DNA of 64,000 bases from Sphagnum magellanicum. Taxonomy: Eukaryota; Streptophyta; Sphagnopsida; Sphagnales; Sphagnaceae. Numbering within the stretch: position 1 is the stretch's first letter; the number at the start of each line of letters is the position of its first letter. The notes below the pieces were generated by a model, which did no database searches, was not told where the DNA came from, and saw nothing but the letters and a program-made list of their open reading frames with translations. This document shows positions 38,101-51,000 of the stretch, in pieces. The stretch is taken from the NCBI GenBank assembly GCA_021904315.1, contig CM038907.1, positions 21,893,223-21,957,222 on the forward strand. Reading direction: 5' to 3'. Made by a program: the position numbers and the translations under genes.

Positions 38101-40420
38101 TGCGACTACATGCGACAATTAGTCATTTGTGACTATGTTTGGTTTTCATCCTTCCATGTGAATAAGATTTAGTTTGGTTTTCATTCAAAAATAACAACTT
38201 ATGTTCCATTAGTTGCAAACGTGACAAATTTAGTCACAATCCTTTAAGTATACAAAGGTGTATTTTGCGTATTCTAAGGGGTATAATTAAATATATTAAG
38301 ATTTTAAAATGTATGTTTTGGATATATATGAACAACCATATTACAAGTGTATTCAAGGATTATTATTAACATTCAATGGCATTGATATTATGATTACATT
38401 AAAAGTACATTTTGAGTTTATTAAAATTATATGTAAGATATTTATTAAATATATTGCGACCATATTATAAGTTTATCCAAGCCATCTATAATATTTTTAA
38501 AAATTATTACAAATGACATTTATTATTTTTATTATTAAGATATTATATTATAAATTATATTATAATAAAAATTAATCTTCAACATTGTATTTGATTAAAA
38601 TTTTAAAATAACATTATTTTATGACATAATGATGATGATGATGATGATAATGACATCAATAAGATAGAAAAATATATATACATAATTACTAAAATTAAAA
38701 CCATTGTGCCTAACGATATTATTAAATTCTGATATTTATAATTTTACAAGAGCTATAAAAATCGACATAATAATAAAAGTACCAATAAAAAAATAGTTAA
38801 CTTAAGTAAGTTAATACTTCCAATAATAATTTTATTATATTTCTATTTTCAATATTTGTGTATTTATTTATACTCATTATTCAAATCAAAACTAAATAAA
38901 TCTAAAAAATTATTATATAATTACTGAAATTATTTTCAAAGGACTAATGCCCTTATTAGAAATTATTATTACTATGTACTTAAAATATATATTATAATAA
39001 ATCATAATAGCCATAACAAGTGACATAATATTGTATATAATAATATACAATAACTAACTTAGGTTAGCCACAAATGATATTATCATTATTATTATCATTA
39101 CTATAAGTAATAAATTATTAAGTATTATTAAATTATATTCGAGTACTAAATTAATTTAATAAAATTTTAAATAATTACTATTGTAATTAGAAAGGAAATC
39201 TAGTGAATTATTATATAAATTTAAAAATTATTTTCAAAGGAAAAATATAATTAATTAGAATGTGGATTTTTTTAAATTAAAAATATTAAAATTTATAATA
39301 TAATAGTTCATAAATAGTTATTATAATAATATGAATAATAAAAATAAAATAACTAGCTTTGGCTACCAACTAGCTATAATAATAACATTATTATTTTTAA
39401 ATAATTATTTTCATATTTATCATTAACTTTAAAAAGTAAAAAATAATGGAAATAATTCTAATAATGTAGTTAACCTAGGCTAGCTACTAGTTATAGTTGT
39501 AAATTTTAATACTTAAGATTTATAATTAATTTTCAATAATTATAGATTGGTTAATGTTTCAATTATGATTTTTTGTAATGAACTATTTATTGATAAGTTA
39601 TTAGTAAATATTTATTTATTTCAATATTCACCAATTATTAGTTAATTAAATTAGTTCAAAAATAATTATAGTTCGTATTTAATTTTAAATATTTATTTAA
39701 CTAGTAGATTTAGTCATATTTAATAATAAATAAGTAATGAATTAATTAAAAATTATTGATGATTAATATTATTAATAATTAGTTAATTGGTCAATTTATT
39801 AGTTGATTAATTATATTTTAGTTTTTTAATTATTTAATTATCATGTTAATTAATTAACTAATTAATTTATAATTTACTCAGTTATGAATTAGTATTATTA
39901 TTATTTAATTATTTTACTTATTAGTTGACTAATTAACTAGTTAAGTGGTCATTCATCTACTTAATTACATATTCACAAATGAAGAGGTTAATAATGGGAT
40001 AAATTTTTTAGTTGCAAGTAACTTGCAATTAAAAAAATTTAGTTACAAACTTTTTGGAACTAAAAAATTTATCCCATATGTTTTGGCTTTCATTCTCATC
40101 TTGAAAAATATATAAACAAGGTGTTTTTTCTTACATTTTCATATTAAAAATCATGGGCATATGGGATGAGTCAATAAAAAAAACTTAACCCAATTTTCAA
40201 AACAAATTCATGTATTTACACCTAATTTACCTACCTCCCTAACTAACAAGGTAATTAAGATAAGGACTAATCAGGGAACTTTGTTAGTTTGAATTTTGAA
40301 TTCTTGTTGTTTGAATCATGATGATGTGACTTGGGATAGTTCAAAAAGGGAGAGTTTTGGAAAACAAAAGGAGAAAGAGGAGAAGATGAGACAAGGAAGT
40401 TTTAAAGAAGAGTAAGAAGA
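32189..40420. other. Very AT-rich spacer without recognised gene
   Basis: Short frames only. From about 38500 to 40000 the sequence is almost entirely A and T with long TAATTAATTAA-like stretches. An (ATT)n microsatellite lies near 37297-37321. Segments near 34420-35000 read like eroded retroelement sequence but match nothing identifiable here. No RNA gene was recognised. Confidence 0.6.
37297..37321. repeat. (ATT)n microsatellite
   Basis: About eight consecutive ATT units in an AT-rich spacer. Confidence 0.9.
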
Positions 40421-41329
40421 TGTTGCGACCCTAACCTTGGGCTCATGACCAAGGCTATGGTTTGAAAAGGTGCAGGATGAGAGTGCAACTTAGGAGTCAC
40501 ATTTGCACTCTTGAAAGTGTAGGAAAATGTGAGGGAATGAGCCCACACACTCCCAAATGGGCTCCCATTTTGGGAATTGGAGTTTCGATGGATTTTCAAA
40601 TATTCAAAGAGCAATTTTAGAGGTCAAAATTCATTGGATTGAAAAGTTCTTTATATACCATGGGAAATCTCTTCAAATGTAGATGTCTAAATTGGGTTCA
40701 CATGACCTATTTGAATATTTAAAACACAAGTTATGCCTGAAAGAAGGGCCAGGGGTCAAAGTGTCAATTTGACTCCTAACTAAAAGTCGGGAATCGCCCT
40801 GATTTACTTGCATGTAGGTGATGTGACACATATCGTTAGAAAGCTCTCAACAAGGGTTATAACTTTTTTGTAAGCTTCACTTTAATCAAAGGTTTGCACA
40901 AAAAGTTATGCGTTTCCATAGTCGCGAAAGTCCCAATTTCAAGATTCTTGACTTGGGAGTCTCGAGACAAAATGACATTTAGGTGTAGCCCTTGTGGCCA
41001 GGCATAGAGAATACTATAAGAGGGAAGGAGGTGGCTTCCCCCAAGTCCGAGTCGTGATGAATCTTGTGAGTTTGTGTATGCCCATGGTTTGTCCGTGCAT
41101 CAAAAGTGCTCCAATTACGCATTAACCAACTTGTTATTTGGTTTGTTTGGTTTGTGTGAATAGTTGACTTGCTTGTCATTTGTCCTAGTCCCCATCTTGA
41201 AGTTCCAGCACGCCCCTTTTACCCTTGAAGTGTTGTAAGTTAGGGAGTGCATCCCAATTCCTTCTTCTTCCGTTGTTTTTCACCTTTAGATTCACATTTG
41301 AGTCTTTTGAGGAGTTTGGGGGTGCGTTA
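40421..41329. mobile_element. Second diverged LTR copy, family of the 16181 solo LTR
   Basis: It starts TGTTGCGACCCTAACCTTGG and aligns along its whole length with 16181-17084. Shared blocks include CTCCCATTTTGGGAATT, GGTGGCTTCCCCCAAGTCCG and TCTTGTGAGT. Unlike the other copy, no matching 5-bp duplication flanks it, and no internal region or primer-binding site is clear. It is therefore a decayed solo LTR or a fragment. Confidence 0.75.
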
Positions 41330-42500
41330 GCTGGAGGTACTTGGGGTAGAAAACCACATATTTTGTTTTGATATAACACATATTTTAAGTTTTGTTTTGG
41401 ATTTTTTTCAACAAAACATGGGATTATGTTATAATTTGGATTCATGTTTTCAGTAATACAAATAAGCATAAACTTCTACAATGAATTTTATGTTAATCTT
41501 TTGTGTGAATATTTTGAAGTGTTAGATTATGATGAAATGAACTGTAATATTGTTTCTGGAGTTTTTTATAATGTATTTTGAAGTGCAATTTTTGGTTATA
41601 TGCAATAACCATGAATCTGATGTTGGAATTAATGGTAATGTTAAGTTTGTTGAGACTTAAGACATAAATAGTCAACATATGTATGTGAAATGCAAATATG
41701 TTGTTATAGTAGTGTGAAATATTCTATAGGAATTTAAATTTCAAATCTATTATTTGGCGACCATCTTGTGGGGAATTTTTTTTTCTAATCTTTCTTTTAG
41801 TAATGGGAAGGTTTTCTACAAATTTTGTTGTATGTTGTAAATGAAAGTGTTCCAATGAGTAGCGTTGTTTTTTTTTCAATTCAGAATTTTAAGGGGTATG
41901 TTAGAAAATATAAAAGGTTTACGCAGTTGACACCATAAGGACTGTAGAACAATCTACAAATTCTGAAGATGAAAAATTGTGAAACAAGATGAATTGGATG
42001 GTGATTCGGACTTTACAGTGACAATTGGACTTGGAGGCAAATCGATAAATTATTAAAAATCAAACAATAGATAATCCTAAACATGGAGAGGAGTATGTAG
42101 GGCTTATAGAAAGCCCATATTAGAATTTGATGTTGGATAGACGAGTGTTGAGAATAGAGAAAAAGCCTATGGGGTACAAGTCGTTTCTACCACAAAAAGT
42201 TGTATGGCGAGATGTATGGATTGGGGGTTTCAGAAAAGGCATAATTTTAGATGACGATCTCCATGGAGAGAGATGTAATTTACTACTCGTTTGGATGAAC
42301 GAATGCAATATACTTCTCAACTGTAATATATGGTTTAGAGTTGTAGAGATCAAGACGGCGCAAGTACTTTTGTAGTACTTGAAAAATTGTAGGAAATTTC
42401 AAGTTTAGAATCGGTGACTAAGTAAGGAAGGGTTGTTATAAGAGGTATACAACCCAAGTTTGTGTATCAATCTGCATCTCCAAATTATTATGAACCAATG

Positions 42501-42655
42501 AAAAAAATTAAAATAAAGAAGTTTGCTATGGTTGATGACTCAGGTAGAATCATAATTAAAAATAATTTTTATTTTACTGACATAAATGAGAATGCAAAAA
42601 ACTAAAATAAAGAGGTTTGTTATGGTTGATGACTTGTAGAATCATAATTAAAAGT
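42501..42655. repeat. Two-unit tandem duplication, period about 95 bp
   Basis: The sentence TAAAATAAAGA(A/G)GTTTG, GGTTGATGACT and AGAATCATAATTAAAA occurs twice in direct orientation. Confidence 0.8.
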
Positions 42656-43183
42656 TGATGAAATAAAACAAGATATGCTAGGGTACATCAAATAACTTTG
42701 CAACTATGGTCAAGGAGTTTGTTCCAAGTATCTTATGTTCCTATGGCTATTGATCTTCACATCATTTGGTAGCCACAAAAGTTGTCATGTTCAAGCTTTT
42801 GTCACCCCTTCTTTTACCTTGCCTCGCTTGTAGTAGCCTCACATATTGAAGCATAAAATTTTATGTAAACACATGAACCTATAATAGTCATCGAGTTCTT
42901 GCCACCAAATTATGAGAAAAGACTAATTCATCTAGCCACTTAAAAAAAAAAAAAAAGTATTTGCATAATCAATTGGATTCACTAGCCCTAAAACAAATAT
43001 GCGCCATTAACACACCACTAGAAGCACATGGTAGCCATTCACTTTATTTGGACAAATTGAATAAAAAACACCACGAAGGACAAAGCCAAAGACAAGTTAC
43101 AACAACCCCACCAAAAGAAAGAAAAGAAAAGAATAATAACACAACACATACTACATCCAAAACATGAAAAGGAATCAAACAAT

Positions 43184-43385
43184 ATGCACCTTGTTTTGTA
43201 ACTTGTTTTGCAACTATAGAGTTTTATACTATGACTTTATCCAAAATTTGTATGATAGGTATGAAATGCACCTTGTTTTGTAACTTGTTTTGCAACTATA
43301 AAAATTTATACTATGACTTTTATCCAGAATTTATATGATAGGTAGGGTAATGCACCTTGTTTTGTAACTTGTTTTGGCACCATAA
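43184..43385. repeat. Tandem repeat, period about 83 bp, two and a half units
   Basis: ATGCACCTTGTTTTGTAACT recurs near 43184, 43266 and 43350. The first two units are complete through TATGATAGGTA. Confidence 0.9.
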
Positions 43386-44052
43386 AAGACACTAGTATGA
43401 TTGAAACATGCTGTGAGTTCCACATGAGTGTGATGTCATGACCCAAATAATTGAGACTAGGGGGTGCAAAGTTCTGACACCCCAATTTCCTCTTATTGGT
43501 TTTTGTTCAACATGTTATTGGCCTATTGTCAGTGGTAGGTATTAATTAGTTGTAGGGATGTCCAACATATCAAATCTGTTAATAAAAATACTTAAGCGCC
43601 TCAATTGTAATATCCCTGCCATTAGCCTAGATCTAAAATAGTGACAAACAAATGTAGTAATATAAATTTTGCCCAGGCAATGAGGCAATGCAGCAATCCA
43701 CTGAAGAGGCCTAGATTTTTATTTTTTATTTTTTCTTTTTGGGAGAGGGGGTGAGGAGAGTTGGATTGTTTGGGGCTTTGTTGTTCCCAATGTGTTCCCC
43801 AAAAGTTCTCAAAGGACTTGTAAAGTATTGAATGTGTTCCCAAAGATGTTTCCAATGGCATGTCACTTTTGTCCCATATGGTCTGCCCAAAGCTGTACTC
43901 TTTTCACCTATATATTTAGGTGGGCCAAAGGGGGAGAAGGCACTCAATATTTTCACCTTGAGAATAGAGACTTGTATTGTGGAAAGCCTCCATAATTTCA
44001 GTATTATTTTTTGTGGATGGGCTAATCAAAATGGCTCATCTGCAACCAAAAC

Positions 44053-44130
44053 AAAATTGCTGAACTTGGGAACCCTAAACCCTAAATTGCTGAACTTGGG
44101 AACCCTAAAACCTAAATTGCTGAACTCTCC
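44053..44130. repeat. Short tandem repeat carrying telomere-type CCCTAAA motifs
   Basis: AATTGCTGAACTTGGGAACC followed by CTAAACCCTAAA is repeated with small changes about every 36 bp, ending in AATTGCTGAACTC. The AAACCCTAA-type motif resembles an interstitial telo-box. Its significance is unclear because no gene follows nearby. Confidence 0.75.
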
Positions 44131-46861
44131 ATTTAATTAATTCATCACACATGGAATAAAAACCCCTCCTCAATGGATTGTACTCTGGAAACTCTTTTTA
44201 AGATTTCATTTTGTTGCATGGCTATTAGGTAGACACTCTGGTGTGACTGACATAGACAAGCATAGGCAGCATGGCCACATTTGATACTGTCTCAGAAACT
44301 GGGATTCAAACACCAGACATGACAGCAGTTGGGAAGTTCACATTGGACACCAGTTCCATACAATGACCAGCAGCTAAGTTAAGTTAACGTTTTTTATGTG
44401 TATTTGTGAGGTCCACCCATCCATCATCCACCAAAACTACCTAATTTTTTATTAGCCTATGTGTTTTTAAATGTCTATATACAGACAAGGGTTAAAGTAT
44501 TATTACAGAAAATATGCACCAATATATAGAGTATAATGGAATAAGAGGCTAGCACAAATTTTTGCAAATGATCAAATATGGATTTTTTTTTTCTTGACCC
44601 CTTCTTCTTCCCATTATAACTAACCATGACAAAAGTGCACCCAATATAATTTATTGGGCCATTCCTTTGAACAAAAGGCTTTTGCATTCACTTGGGTTTC
44701 CAACACCTTAATGCTAAAAGTAAGTAGCTTGGACCTCAGGTTGAGAAATATGCCATCTTCTTCAAGCACATCCATAAAGAAATGATTTAGTAAAATAAAA
44801 TAAAATTGAAAGTCTAGAACTTAAAAGCTTTGAAAGTCAATTAGAGGAGATGATCAATTTGGAAACCTCATTTATTTGAAGAATTCATTCTAATTAATTT
44901 GTTTAGTATCTCATTTTATTTATTTATCTTGTGTCAGTTTTGGTTTATTTGGAATGATTGAAGCTGCTTACATTGAGCAACTTTAGCTTTCATAAGTCAT
45001 TTTTTTGGATGATAATTTCAAATTAGAATATGTTTTGTTGATTCCTCAATAAAGAGCAATAGAAAAATGTCTTTTCAAATTTATGTTTTTCATTCTTTTC
45101 AAAAAAAACACCATAGTCATGAGCAAATTTTCAATACTTTCGCGCCAATTTGCATCCCATCTCTCTTCAACTGAGTTTGAATCCAATTGAATAAAATTTG
45201 AATGAAACATACAAATCTGAATTTCAATAAATGTATTTGAATTAAATGTAAGGATTTGAATTCAACAAGTGTAATGCTTTTGCCCAAAGGGCAATATTAC
45301 AAAGTGAACATAATCTTGTCCCCCTTTCTTTGTTTTTTCTTTTATGAACTCATAAGGTTCCAAATAGTTCATTATTATTTATGTTAAACTCAAATTTGAT
45401 TAAATATCATAAATACCATGGACATGAGAAAAACATATGTTAATTTTTCTTTTCCTATCCACCTACATGGATAGGGGAAGGAGTGGGGTGGTTGAGCTTC
45501 AAAGAAAGAAAGAAATAATTAAAGGAAAAACACCCAGCAAGGGAACAAGAGAAGGAAAAATAAAGGACGGAAGTCCAAACAAAATACATCACTCAAAAGT
45601 GCAAAACACACAATGCAAAGCCCCCAAGACAAGAAACCAAGTAACCTAGGACCTAAACCCATCACTAGATTAAAGAATTTGAATTGAAATGAATTCAAGT
45701 CGCATATGTCATTCAATATTTTCATTCAAATGAAACTTAGTTTTCTCAAAATCAATTCAATTTTTGCACAAGTTGATCATCATTGATAGTGCACAAGAGT
45801 GCTGCTTAAGTGCAGGTTTATGAAGCATCTCATTTTATTTCTTTCTTGTGCCATTTTTGGTTTAGTTGGAAATTTTAATGTTCTGTTAAAGTAACATGGG
45901 TTAAAATCCATTTAAAAGTATTGTAATCTGAATTGTAATTTATAATTAAAAAAAACTAAATAATGAAGCAAAATATCATGGCCTATGTGTCAGCCTCTGC
46001 CAGGATTTGACTCATTGCCTTGAGTGAAACAGCACCTACACTGGTGCCATGGAAAAAGCCCAAAATGTGATTAGTTCTAAACATTTAAAAATTTCATGTC
46101 AGTACACTAATTTTAAGGTTTCAAAGTCCAAATTTAACATTTCCTGAGTTGAATAGCCCTCTAAGGGGCCTCAACTGAAGAAGGTGAAAGCGTATTTTAC
46201 ACCTGTATTTTGATTTGAACACAAAACGATACTTGCACCTCTCTTCATCCACCTAATTTTCCATCCATCTATCCCATCCTTATTTGCCAATCTTCAATTT
46301 CATCCATCTTCCTCAATCTTTTCCTAAGTAAAGTATCCCAGAAAAGGGAAAATGAGGGGGCAAAAAAAAACCACCAAACTTCTCTTTTTTTGTTTTGTTT
46401 GTGTGTGTGTGTGTAAAAGACACTTTCAATTAAAAGTACCCTTTCTTTTGGTGCGAAATTTTGCACAAACACTAAAAATAAAAATTAATATACAACATTC
46501 TATCACAAATTTTCTGTTTCTTTAGAGAAAAAGGGTCAAATTTAAAATTTAGAGGGGTGGCATGAGAGAGAGAGAGAGTGTGTGTGTTTGTTTTTTGAAT
46601 TTTTGCACTGATATGACAAATGTTTTTGGAAAAAATTGGAAATCTTTCTTTTGTGTAGATTCCAAAAAACTTGCTAAATTAAAAAAAAAATTCACCAAAT
46701 TTTAGAAACCACAAAATTCGAGGAAAAAAAAAAAAAAACCAGCTGGGTGGGTGACGACAACAGATTTTTTGAATGAGCTCTTGAAATTTTTTGGACAGGT
46801 TCTAAAAAATTTGTCACCATGTAATACTAAATCTCTCTTGACAAGATGCTAAATATATCTC

Positions 46862-47427
46862 GGCCACAGTGAACTAGCACCCACCAGCACACCATCCACT
46901 GGATGTCCGTTACTACTCAGCTGTGGATGAACCTCAACTAAGTTAATATTTGGTTTCATCTAGGTAACCAATTCTGTAGGAAAAACCTAGGTCTCATATA
47001 TAGTAGGCAGATAGGTAGGAAAATAGGCAACTTCTAGGTGAACAAGCACCCACCAGTGCACCACGAAGGATGAATGATAAGTGGTCAGGAAACTGTTTTC
47101 TGTTGGGTTCCAGTTCCCTAGTTAACTATGGTGGTTAGCTTGTTGCTTTTTTTTTCCTACCTACCTATGTACAACCCACAAGCAACCCACAAGCAGGTTG
47201 TTAGTAGGTAGGTAGTAGAAACAGCCCTTAGCTATGTATAAACCATCTACTTACCTAGAAGTTGCCTATTTTCCTACCTATCTGCCTATATATGAGACCT
47301 AGGTATTTCCTACAGAATTGGTTACCAAGATGAAACCAAATATTAACTCAGTTGAGGTTCATCCACAGCTGAGTAGTAACGGACATCCAGTGGATGGTGC
47401 GCTGGTGGGTGCTAGTTTACTGTGGCC
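46862..47427. mobile_element. Large foldback element: 178/175-bp inverted arms around a 213-bp loop
   Basis: The left arm 46862-47039 (starting GGCCACAGTGAACTAGCACC) is the reverse complement of the right arm 47253-47427, with only a handful of mismatches and two or three small gaps by eye. The loop (47040-47252) contains another copy of the terminal motif (GGTGAACAAGCACCCACCAG) and GGTAGGTAG-type runs. It has no coding capacity. The element ends where the GC-rich region upstream of the OSCA-type gene begins. A transcript would form a long hairpin, a possible source of small RNAs. The terminal motif resembles the MITE at 55465-55692. Confidence 0.9.
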
Positions 47428-48079
47428 CCTTGGCGCTACTTGCGTCGCTCGATCCTGTTTGGCGTTTGGCGTATGCAGGCGTGCGAGACCCGTCGCGCGC
47501 GCGGTTGTCGAGGCGCTGCTGGATCTCTTGGGGTGGCGGCTATCTTGTCTGTCCATCACCTTCCTCGCATAATAACTTCCTTCAATTCGCTGTGCACTAA
47601 TCTCCAGTCGCTGTGTTTGTGGGTGAGTGAGTGTGTGTGTGTGTGGGGCTCTTCTCTCGGTGTTTGTGTACGTGTTTTTGTTTTCTTCTGCTTCCAATAG
47701 CTCTTGTCATAGAGTTTTGTCAGTGACCGTTGTTTGTATAAAACAGCTTGAGGTGGGATTTGGGAGCTTTCCGGAAGTTTGTTCAGCATTTGCATCTTGG
47801 CAATGTTGCTGTTTTCTAGTTCTTCTCTCTGGAGAGAATTTTGATGGTTAAAAATGGGCAGGAAGAAGCTCCTCAACGTTGGCTGGTGCTGCTGCCGCAA
47901 TATGTACTGTTGTTGGCGACAACATCAGATGCTGCAGCTTCTGTCTCACCAAACAACAGCGATACCGGCGCTCTACTGAAGCTCAAGCTAGTTTATCGAC
48001 CCGTTTCTAGCAGCGATTCCGTTACGGATCACCCAGAAGCCGAAGAAGCCGAAGCAGAAGAACAAGAACAAGAAAGAAA
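47428..48079 (+). promoter_or_regulatory. Promoter/leader region of the OSCA3/ERD4-like gene, with an overlapping uORF
   Basis: This relatively GC-rich region follows the foldback. An upstream ATG at 47841 opens a 91-codon frame ending at 48116. It runs past and out of frame with the main ATG at 48080, so if it lies in the transcript it would compete for initiation. The main ATG context (AAGAAAATGGTG; A at -3, G at +4) is strong. The transcription start and any leader intron are not determinable here. Confidence 0.5.
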
Positions 48080-51000
48080 ATGGTGGCCACAGGCGCATTC
48101 ATCACCTCGCTCCTGACATCGTTTGCCATTTTCTGCTTGTTGGTGCTGGTTTACACAGTTCTTTCTCGATGGCCGATGAACTACAATATCTACTACTGTA
48201 GTCGAATACTTTCTGGGTCGGGCCCTCCGCCGCTGCCGCCCAGATCACGGTTTGTCTGGAACCCATGTGCCTGGATCAAAGAAGCTTTCATTGCCACTGA
48301 TGTCCAGCTTGCGGAAACTGCGGGATTGGATGCCACCGTCTACATCAACTTCTTCTCCACTGGTGAGCTCCAAAGCCTCTAGACCTAAGAATCTCTTCTG
48401 CTCCCCATTGTCCTTACTGCACGTGTCTTTCTGCAAGAGTATGAATCTCAGCCAATAGTGGTCAAAGAATGGATCCAGAGAGAGACACAGAAGCAGAGAA
48501 TGGGTCTTGTCTTCTTCTTCTTCTTCCTCATCAGTTCCCATTTTGCTCAGACTCTTTTGGATCCATTTCTTGCTCTAAACATCCTGATCACTTTCCTTGC
48601 AAATCTGCGTCTGAGCTTACAACGTGCAAACAAAACTCAAGCAGCAGCAAATTGCCACGAAATTCTTGAGAAAAGAAAATCTTTGACAGCCATTGGGTAC
48701 CAGGATTTTGGTACCTTGTGCGAGAAGCTATGGGACTTTGGGTATGTATATTGGGACTGTGGAGAAGCTCTTCTGCACTGCACTTTATGGCCATGGCAAG
48801 CGAGATGCAAGAAATGCAAAAGCCCTTTTGAAATGTGGGATGTGGAAAAATCTCAAGCATGGCACAAGTTTTGATGGGTCTTTTTTTCTTTTCTTTTCTT
48901 TTCTCTCTTCAAGTGTGAAAAAATGCAAGCATGCACTTGTTGATGGTGGTGGATATGTTGTGCATGCGGATTTTTTTGACAGCATTGGAAATTTTTGGCT
49001 ACTCTGCTTTGTTTTGTATACCGGTGCTCATACCGATTGCTGTAACGAGTCACCAAAATGAGCTGGAGCTCCAGATAAATCCAAATAACACATATGAACC
49101 AATTGACAACTTGGCCATTGGCAATGTTGAAGTAAGTGGGCAGCACCTGCAAAATCCCATTCCACTCATTTTCCAATTGTGCTTTCAAAAATGCCTTTTT
49201 GAATTGGAAATTCTGGAGTTGCCAATTGGTTTGATTCTGGAATTGGCAATACATTGATTTATTCTTTCACCTTGGCATGTGACAGCCGGGTAGCTCAAAG
49301 CTCTGGGCATTTCTGATTGGCGTCTATTGGGTGTCATTTGTGACATACTATGTGCTGGTGAAGAACTACAAACACATGATTGATCTTCGCACTTCGGAGC
49401 AAGCGCATGAGAAAGCCTATCCCCAGCAATTCTCGTGTCTAGTTCGTGACATCCCAAAACCTCCAAGGGGAATGACTCGTGTCCAACAAGTTGATACTTT
49501 CTTTAAGAAATTGCACCCTGACAGCTATGAGAAGTGCATGGTTGTTACCAACCACAAAAAGGTAAAAGCCTTGATTGGTGATGACCTATCCTATGCCACT
49601 TTTCTGAAGAATCTGGTGACAAAGTAATGCTGTTAGAAGCTGCATTTTGGTTTGAATTGAAAGTACTAGCCACATGGTGTTTTTTGCAGCTTTCAGAGAT
49701 GTGGTCAAAGCTGGAGAGTGCCAAGAAGAGTTTAGCACACGTGGAATCTCAGTTTGATTTGTCGAAGAGTCCAACATTTCCAGAAGGAAACAGGCCCACA
49801 CACAAGACAGGTCTCTTTGGACTGTGGGGACAAAAGGTGGACTCCATTGACTTCTACAATGAACAGATCAAGGAGCTTGCTCCCCAAGTTGCCACAGAGC
49901 AGTGCAGAACTCTGGAGGAAGAACAGAAAGCAGCTGCCTTCGTGTTCTTCAACAACCGCCGTGCTGCTGCTGAGGCTTCCCAGGTAAGGCAGATCTTCAA
50001 CTACCCACTGACACGGGGGAGTTTGTTTGTTTTTTGGCTCACTTGAATTTAGTCCTCTATTCCCAAACTGCAAACTGGGTGAATAGATCTAGGAAAGTCT
50101 TCTCTGATGAATTACAGGGAAATAATAGACTTGATACTACCTAAGACCTGGGTTATATGTTTGCAGGTGGTGCATGCACCTTATGCAATGCAATGGCAGG
50201 TGTTTCCTGCACCAGAACCTCGAGAAGTGGTGTGGGAAAATCTTGCAAAACCATTATATGAGCGTATGGTTCGGGAGACGATAATCTACATTGTTGTGTT
50301 TTTCACAGTTGTATTCTACATGATACCTATTGCATTCATCTCTTCTCTCACTACGCTCAACAACCTTGTAAAGCTGGTCCCCTTCATCAAAGCCATTGTT
50401 GACTATCCACCCCTGAACACCGTGTTGCAAGTAAGCTCTTCCTGCAAGTGGCAAATGCACTTCTATATCTCATGCACCTTGCTGGGTTTGCTTGCACTAG
50501 TGGAATGTATGTACCATTTTCTTCTCACTCCTAGACAATGATATATTATCCTTACAGAGGCTTGTGATGCAGTTGCACAGAGAGCTTCCAGTTGCTGTCA
50601 CCCTCAGAGAGTCTTTGTTGGAGCTAGTAGAACCTGACAGGCTTTGCGTGGGTTTATGTTGTTTTTTTTTGGTGCATTGGAGTGTAGGCTTATTTGCCAC
50701 AGCTTGCCCTCATCATTTTTCTTGCACTTCTGCCTGGGCTTTTGATGCTCTTGTCAAGGCACGAAGGAATCCCTTCACAAAGTCTAATGGTGAGAGCTAC
50801 CTCTGGGAAGTACTTCTACTTTGTTGTGTTCAATGTGTTCATTGGTGTCACACTTTTCGGGACCATCTTTTCGTCACTTGATGGATTCAAGGAGCTTCTC
50901 AATTCCCGCAAGCTTTCAGTAAGCAATGTGGTTACCCTGTTTGGAAACAAGCTCCCACCCAATGCTACATACTTCATCACTTTTGTTGCACTTCAGTGAG

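Larger units (their letters stand above)
41330..46861. other. Spacer with several small tandem repeats, no recognised gene
   Basis: Short frames only. Local structures are a two-unit duplication (42501-42655), an 83-bp tandem repeat (43184-43385), a telomere-motif-containing repeat (44053-44130), a GT run (46398-46416) and a GA/GT run (46564-46588). The 82-codon frame at 42127-42375 is unassigned. Confidence 0.55.

Noticed and set aside
43184-43385. CRISPR-like direct repeats
   Set aside because: The units are contiguous 83-bp tandem copies without unique spacers, in a plant nuclear context.
47359-47697. Open frames on both strands in the GC-rich stretch before the OSCA gene
   Set aside because: They cross the foldback arm and the promoter region. 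There is no conserved motif, and their length is explained by GC content.
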